Shown here one piece after another: positions 7,274 through 10,010 of a stretch of DNA of 10,010 nucleotides; the first letter of the stretch is position 1, and each line of letters starts with the position of its first letter. The notes below the pieces were generated by a model. The model did not search any database. It saw only the letters and a program-made list of their open reading frames with translations, and was not told the DNA's origin. The translations under genes and the position numbers were made by a program. This DNA comes from Thiotrichaceae bacterium (GTDB lineage Bacteria; Pseudomonadota; Gammaproteobacteria; Thiotrichales; Thiotrichaceae): positions 1 to 10,010 of the forward strand of contig JALVDG010000251.1 of the NCBI GenBank assembly GCA_027009095.1, read 5' to 3'.

Positions 7274-8017
7274 TTATGCCATATACATACCACCATTTAT
7301 GTGGAGTGTTTCACCTGTAACATAAGCACCCATATCTGATGCTAAAAATAGCACTGCATTAGCAATATCTTCAGGAGAACCTAGTTTACCAAGTGGAATC
7401 CCCTTCAGCATAGCGTTACGCTGATCATCAGATAAGGCTTTAGTCATGTCGGTATCAATAAAGCCAGGCGCTACAACATTGACTGTAATACCTCTAGAGC
7501 CAATCTCGCGAGCTAACGATTTCGAGAAACCAACAATACCTGCCTTTGCTGCGGCATAGTTTGCTTGACCTGCATTTCCTGTTGCACCAACCACTGATGC
7601 TATCGAAATAATACGTCCCTGCCTTGCTTTCATCATGCCACGTAAACAGGCTTTGCTCAGTTTAAAGACTGAAGTAAGATTAGTAGTAATGATGTCATTC
7701 CATTCATCATCCTTCATACGCATCAGTAAATTATCGCGTGTAATACCTGCATTATTGACTAAGATTGAGATTGCACCAAAATCAGCAACAATAGCTTTTA
7801 AAGTTGCTGCAATAGAGTCATCATCCGCTACATTGAGCACCATTCCTTTGCCTGTGATACCTGCCTCAGCAAAATAATCGGTAATTGCCTGCGCTCCCGC
7901 TTCACTTGTTGCCGTACCAACAACAGTAGCACCAGAGTTTCCTAGTGTTTCTGCAATTGCACGCCCTATGCCTCGGCTAGCACCTGTAACAAGTGTCACC
8001 TTTCCATCTAAATTCAT
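7274..8017 (-). CDS. fabG: 3-oxoacyl-ACP reductase FabG
   Basis: A 247-residue short-chain dehydrogenase (E. coli FabG is 244) that reduces beta-ketoacyl-ACP with NADPH, as a cytosolic tetramer. Visible are the cofactor loop TGASRGIG (11-18), NNAG (88-91), and the catalytic set Asn113, Ser141, Tyr154 and Lys158 (YAAAK). The ATG at 8017 gives MNLDGKVTLVTGASRGIG, aligning with the E. coli start, and has AGGA nine bases upstream. The frame stays open upstream to a TTG at 8068, but those extra 17 codons read into the palindromic repeat at 8050-8067, so they are not part of the protein. The gene is separated from fabD by the repeat element rather than by the usual short gap. Confidence 0.97.
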   Translation of the reverse strand: MNLDGKVTLVTGASRGIGRAIAETLGNSGATVVGTATSEAGAQAITDYFAEAGITGKGMVLNVADDDSIAATLKAIVADFGAISILVNNAGITRDNLLMRMKDDEWNDIITTNLTSVFKLSKACLRGMMKARQGRIISIASVVGATGNAGQANYAAAKAGIVGFSKSLAREIGSRGITVNVVAPGFIDTDMTKALSDDQRNAMLKGIPLGKLGSPEDIANAVLFLASDMGAYVTGETLHINGGMYMA

Positions 8018-8049
8018 TTTATTTAATCCTAAGTATTGCTTAATTCCAA

Positions 8050-8211
8050 CCTGAATCCGTGATTTCAATGCGGATAACAGGGGATAAGATATTGGTTTAG
8101 CACGGGATTATAAAAAATCTTAGCTTCACCCTTAGGTTAAGCGGGTATTTTTTAAACCCGTGATGAGTCAATAGCTTATTCACTGTGCCGTAGTGAAGTC
8201 ACGGATTCAGG
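8050..8211. repeat. MITE-like element with nested inverted repeats
   Basis: Terminal inverted repeats of 18 bp (CCTGAATCCGTGATTTCA at 8050-8067 and TGAAGTCACGGATTCAGG at 8194-8211, 17 of 18 complementary) bound 162 bp. An inner inverted repeat lies inside, CACGGGATTATAAAAAAT (8101-8118) with ATTTTTTAAACCCGTG (8147-8162). The right end from 8181 matches the right part of the hairpin at 9187-9216 with only two differences over 30 bases, so both belong to one repeat family. No ORF or transposase is present. The element's right end overlaps the last 13 bases of fabD including its stop. No convincing target duplication was found, so transposition is inference. Confidence 0.7.
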
Positions 8212-9131
8212 TCTAATGCTTTTTCTAATGATGCCGTATCATGCACACATATATTCCCTAACTTTCGATCAATACGACGATTTAATCCAAACAGAACTTT
8301 TCCAGGACCAAACTCTATAATGCTATCTGCGGATAAATCATTTTTTAGATTATTAATCGTATCAACCCAGCGAACAGGTTTGAATAATTGCTCAGATAAG
8401 GCGACTTTAATATCGTCTGTATTATTTAAGCTTTGAGCATTTACATTATGTAGCACTGGTGTTATTGCATCATTTAGTGTAGTAGCAGATAGTTTCTCTG
8501 CTAACTGCTCAGCAGCACCCTTCATCAAAGAGCAGTGCGATGGCACACTCACTGCCAGTTTAATCGCTCGCTTTGCTCCTGCTTCTTTTAGCTGCTCAAT
8601 CGCTCTATCAATTGCTTTAACATCACCTGCGATAACGACTTGTCCTGGAGAGTTAAAGTTTACCGCTTCCGCAACACCATCTTCAGCTGCATTTGCACAC
8701 ACACTAACGACTTTATCATCATCTAAACCGATTATAGCCGCCATTGCACCCTCGCCTTCAACAACTGCTTGTTGCATAAAACTCGCTCTATTCGCCACTA
8801 ATGTAATAGCACTTTCAAAAGATAAAATACCCGATGATACTAATGCACTATATTCACCTAAACTGTGACCCGCCATGCCAACAGGTAGCTCACCACCTTG
8901 AGATTGCCAAACTCTCCACACGGCAACACCTGCTGCTAACATAACAGGCTGTGTATTTTCAGTGTGGTTTAATGAGCCATCATCTGTTTTTGTCAATGCC
9001 CATAAATCTTTACCAAGAACATCCGATGCTTGTTCAAATGTTTCTTTCACTTCCGAAAATGATTCTGATAAGTCTGCCAACATACCTGTTGATTGGGATC
9101 CCTGACCGGGGAATACTGCGGCAAATGCCAT
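8199..9131 (-). CDS. fabD: Malonyl-CoA-ACP transacylase
   Basis: A 310-residue transacylase (E. coli FabD is 309) moving malonyl from CoA to ACP. It has the N-terminal FPGQGSQ (7-13), the nucleophile Ser90 in AGHSLGEYSA, Arg115, which orients the malonyl carboxylate, and catalytic His199 in SVPSHC. The ATG at 9131 is chosen because AGAGGA lies six bases upstream and it matches the family N-terminus; a GTG at 9146 is also in frame but would overlap that ribosome site. The C-terminus ends ALDLNP, with the final codons and TGA falling within the palindromic repeat, a few residues past where E. coli FabD ends (AALEL). It is the first fab gene here; fabH and plsX are not upstream. Confidence 0.97.
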   Translation of the reverse strand: MAFAAVFPGQGSQSTGMLADLSESFSEVKETFEQASDVLGKDLWALTKTDDGSLNHTENTQPVMLAAGVAVWRVWQSQGGELPVGMAGHSLGEYSALVSSGILSFESAITLVANRASFMQQAVVEGEGAMAAIIGLDDDKVVSVCANAAEDGVAEAVNFNSPGQVVIAGDVKAIDRAIEQLKEAGAKRAIKLAVSVPSHCSLMKGAAEQLAEKLSATTLNDAITPVLHNVNAQSLNNTDDIKVALSEQLFKPVRWVDTINNLKNDLSADSIIEFGPGKVLFGLNRRIDRKLGNICVHDTASLEKALDLNP

Positions 9132-9170
9132 TTTATTTCCTCTCACTTATTTTTAAAGCTTTATCTAAAA

Positions 9171-9216
9171 CCTGAATCCGTGGCTTCACTATGCCGTAGT
9201 AAAGTCACGGATTCAG
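9171..9216. repeat. 46-bp palindromic repeat upstream of fabD
   Basis: Arms of 20 bases (CTGAATCCGTGGCTTCACTA at 9172-9191; TAGTAAAGTCACGGATTCAG at 9197-9216) are complementary at 18 positions around the 5-base loop TGCCG. The sequence matches the right part of the element at 8181-8211. It lies in the fabD 5' leader about 40 bases before the ATG, so if transcription begins upstream it forms a stable leader hairpin. It is a REP/MITE-like repeat by structure; the family name is unknown to me. Confidence 0.75.
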
Positions 9217-9568
9217 CTAAGTAAGAATATAGCTTTAAGGGTATTATTTTCATGCTAATTGATATTAATATTTTGTGACCATATCCTACATTGCTACAAG
9301 TCCTTTAACATAACAAGAGACTCAGATTAGCAAAATTGTACAAATAAAACACAATTTATAGCTAAATCTAGTGAATGTATCAGAAATCACTTGTCATACA
9401 AGGTGAGTGGTGGATAATGCGTCGCTGCTAAAAGTCTTACAAGTTCTGACCATTGCAAATATTATGGTCGGCAATTTTAAGATAATAAAATGATGATGTG
9501 TACTCCCCTTTATTATAAATATTTGTTACACATTATTTTAGAAAATTTAAAGAGATTAAAAAACAGGC
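9217..9568. other. Divergent fabD/infA intergenic region
   Basis: This 352-base gap holds the control regions of two divergent genes. I see small inverted repeats at CTTGT/ACAAG (9390-9402) and GACCAT/ATGGTC (9448-9453 with 9464-9469). A TATAAA at 9514-9519 could be a -10 for infA, but no good -35 stands at the right distance. On the minus strand TTGTGT, 17 bases, then GCTAAT with a TG just before it is a possible fabD promoter near 9326-9354. No recognisable FadR or FabR operator, tRNA or riboswitch was found. The longest small ORF noticed is an 18-codon one at 9375-9431 without a ribosome site. Confidence 0.4.
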
Positions 9569-9787
9569 ATGGCTAGAGAAGAACATATTGAAATGGAAGG
9601 AACGGTAATTGAAACATTACCAAATACAACGTTTCGCGTTGAATTAGAAAATGGACACATTGTAAATGCCCATATTTCTGGACGTATGCGCAAAAATTAT
9701 ATTCGCATACTGACAGGTGATAAAGTTACCGTACAATTAACACCTTATGATTTAACGAAGGGTAGAATTACCTACCGAAGTAAGTAA
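9569..9787 (+). CDS. infA: Translation initiation factor IF-1
   Basis: A 72-residue OB-fold protein, exactly the length of E. coli IF-1, which binds the A site of the 30S subunit with IF-2 and IF-3. The typical sequence is intact: [13 protein letters not shown], the central [20 protein letters not shown], and the ending [16 protein letters not shown]. It is the only plus-strand gene, divergent from fabD. This is not its usual gammaproteobacterial place (near clpA/aat in enterics), so a local rearrangement is likely. Ribosome-site signals are poor: AGAGA is about 16 bases from the ATG and an AGG sits almost against it. Confidence 0.97.
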   Translation: MAREEHIEMEGTVIETLPNTTFRVELENGHIVNAHISGRMRKNYIRILTGDKVTVQLTPYDLTKGRITYRSK

Positions 9788-9790
9788 TTA

Positions 9791-9836
9791 TAAGTCTACG
9801 CAGGACAACTGGAGCTTAAGCTTCAGCCTGCGCTTA
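9791..9836 (+). terminator. Hairpin after infA, possible terminator
   Basis: Just past the infA stop, CGCAGG (9799-9804) pairs with CCTGCG (9827-9832), flanked by TAAG/CTTA, and encloses a second nearly perfect stem (CTGGAGCTT with AAGCTTCAG, 9809-9826). The combined structure is stable but followed only by a mixed T-rich stretch, not a clean U-tract. It is therefore a possible weak or factor-assisted transcript end. The rest of 9837-10010 holds one further inverted repeat, TAAAAC/GTTTTA (9935-9940 with 9954-9959), and no gene that I can support. Confidence 0.45.
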
Positions 9837-10010
9837 TGATTTAGTATTAAACACGACATTAAAATAAACCTTCAAAAGATTCAAATAGTTATCAGAGGAT
9901 GATGGTAGCTTCTCATAACTTGCGGGCAGCCTTATAAAACAATAGCTTATAGTGTTTTACAAAATCAGAAATGATTATTTTTATAGCTAAATTTCATTTT
10001 TTCACTTTCT

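Noticed and set aside
8018..8068. N-terminal extension of FabG from a TTG at 8068
   Set aside because: The added residues are encoded partly by the palindromic repeat; the ATG at 8017 has a ribosome site and the family N-terminus.
8142..8160. CGGGT/ACCCG hairpin as a fabD terminator
   Set aside because: Only 5 bp with an A/T loop; better explained as part of the nested inverted repeat.
9132..9146. GTG start of FabD at 9146
   Set aside because: Those codons are the Shine-Dalgarno region (AGAGGA) of the ATG at 9131, which gives the normal FabD N-terminus.
9375..9431. 18-codon ORF upstream of infA as a leader peptide, with nearby competing stems at 9448-9475
   Set aside because: No ribosome site, no informative residue bias, and the alternative stem is only 5 bp; likely chance.
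9355..9992. 13-bp direct repeat TTTATAGCTAAAT at 9355-9367 and 9980-9992
   Set aside because: Short and AT-rich with no linked structure; could arise by chance, though both copies have TCAGAAAT nearby.

Overview
The window is AT-rich bacterial chromosome from a gammaproteobacterium. The proteins are closest in layout and motif spacing to the E. coli/Pseudomonas versions of the fab-pabC-mltG-tmk-holB-pilZ-tatD locus. A stand-alone, non-c-di-GMP-type PilZ directly after holB points to a lineage with type IV pili rather than an enteric. The low G+C and the intergenic palindromic repeats would suit a Thiotrichales-like or symbiont-like genome, but I cannot name the genus.

Reading down the minus strand from about 9131 to 213 the order is fabD, fabG, acpP, fabF, pabC, mltG, tmk, holB, pilZ, tatD and a small YgfX-like membrane protein. 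FabD loads malonyl onto ACP, FabG reduces the beta-ketoacyl-ACP, AcpP carries the chain and FabF elongates it. PabC belongs to folate synthesis, MltG limits glycan strand length, TMK makes dTDP, HolB is the clamp-loader delta-prime subunit, PilZ supports pilus assembly and TatD is a nuclease-type metal hydrolase. From fabF to pilZ the genes are packed with 0-19 bp gaps and behave as one operon. The only plus-strand gene is infA (IF-1) at 9569-9787, divergent from fabD. The usual upstream fab neighbours (rpmF, plsX, fabH) are not in the window.

The less ordinary content is between the genes. A palindromic repeat built on CTGAATCCGTG/CACGGATTCAG brackets fabD. One copy is a compact 46-bp hairpin upstream of fabD (9171-9216). 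The other is a 162-bp element with nested inverted repeats between fabD and fabG (8050-8211), and its end supplies the last codons and stop of fabD. Between acpP and fabF sit a strong intrinsic terminator (6847-6875) and then a second perfect 15-bp hairpin that ends five bases before the fabF ATG. This suggests ACP is produced in excess over the downstream operon. The left edge (1-212) and the tatD-ygfX gap (657-800) also hold inverted repeats.

The gene content is conserved housekeeping. I see no CRISPR, transposase, phage, toxin-antitoxin or new defence system. The best leads are the repeat family and the acpP-fabF leader structures.
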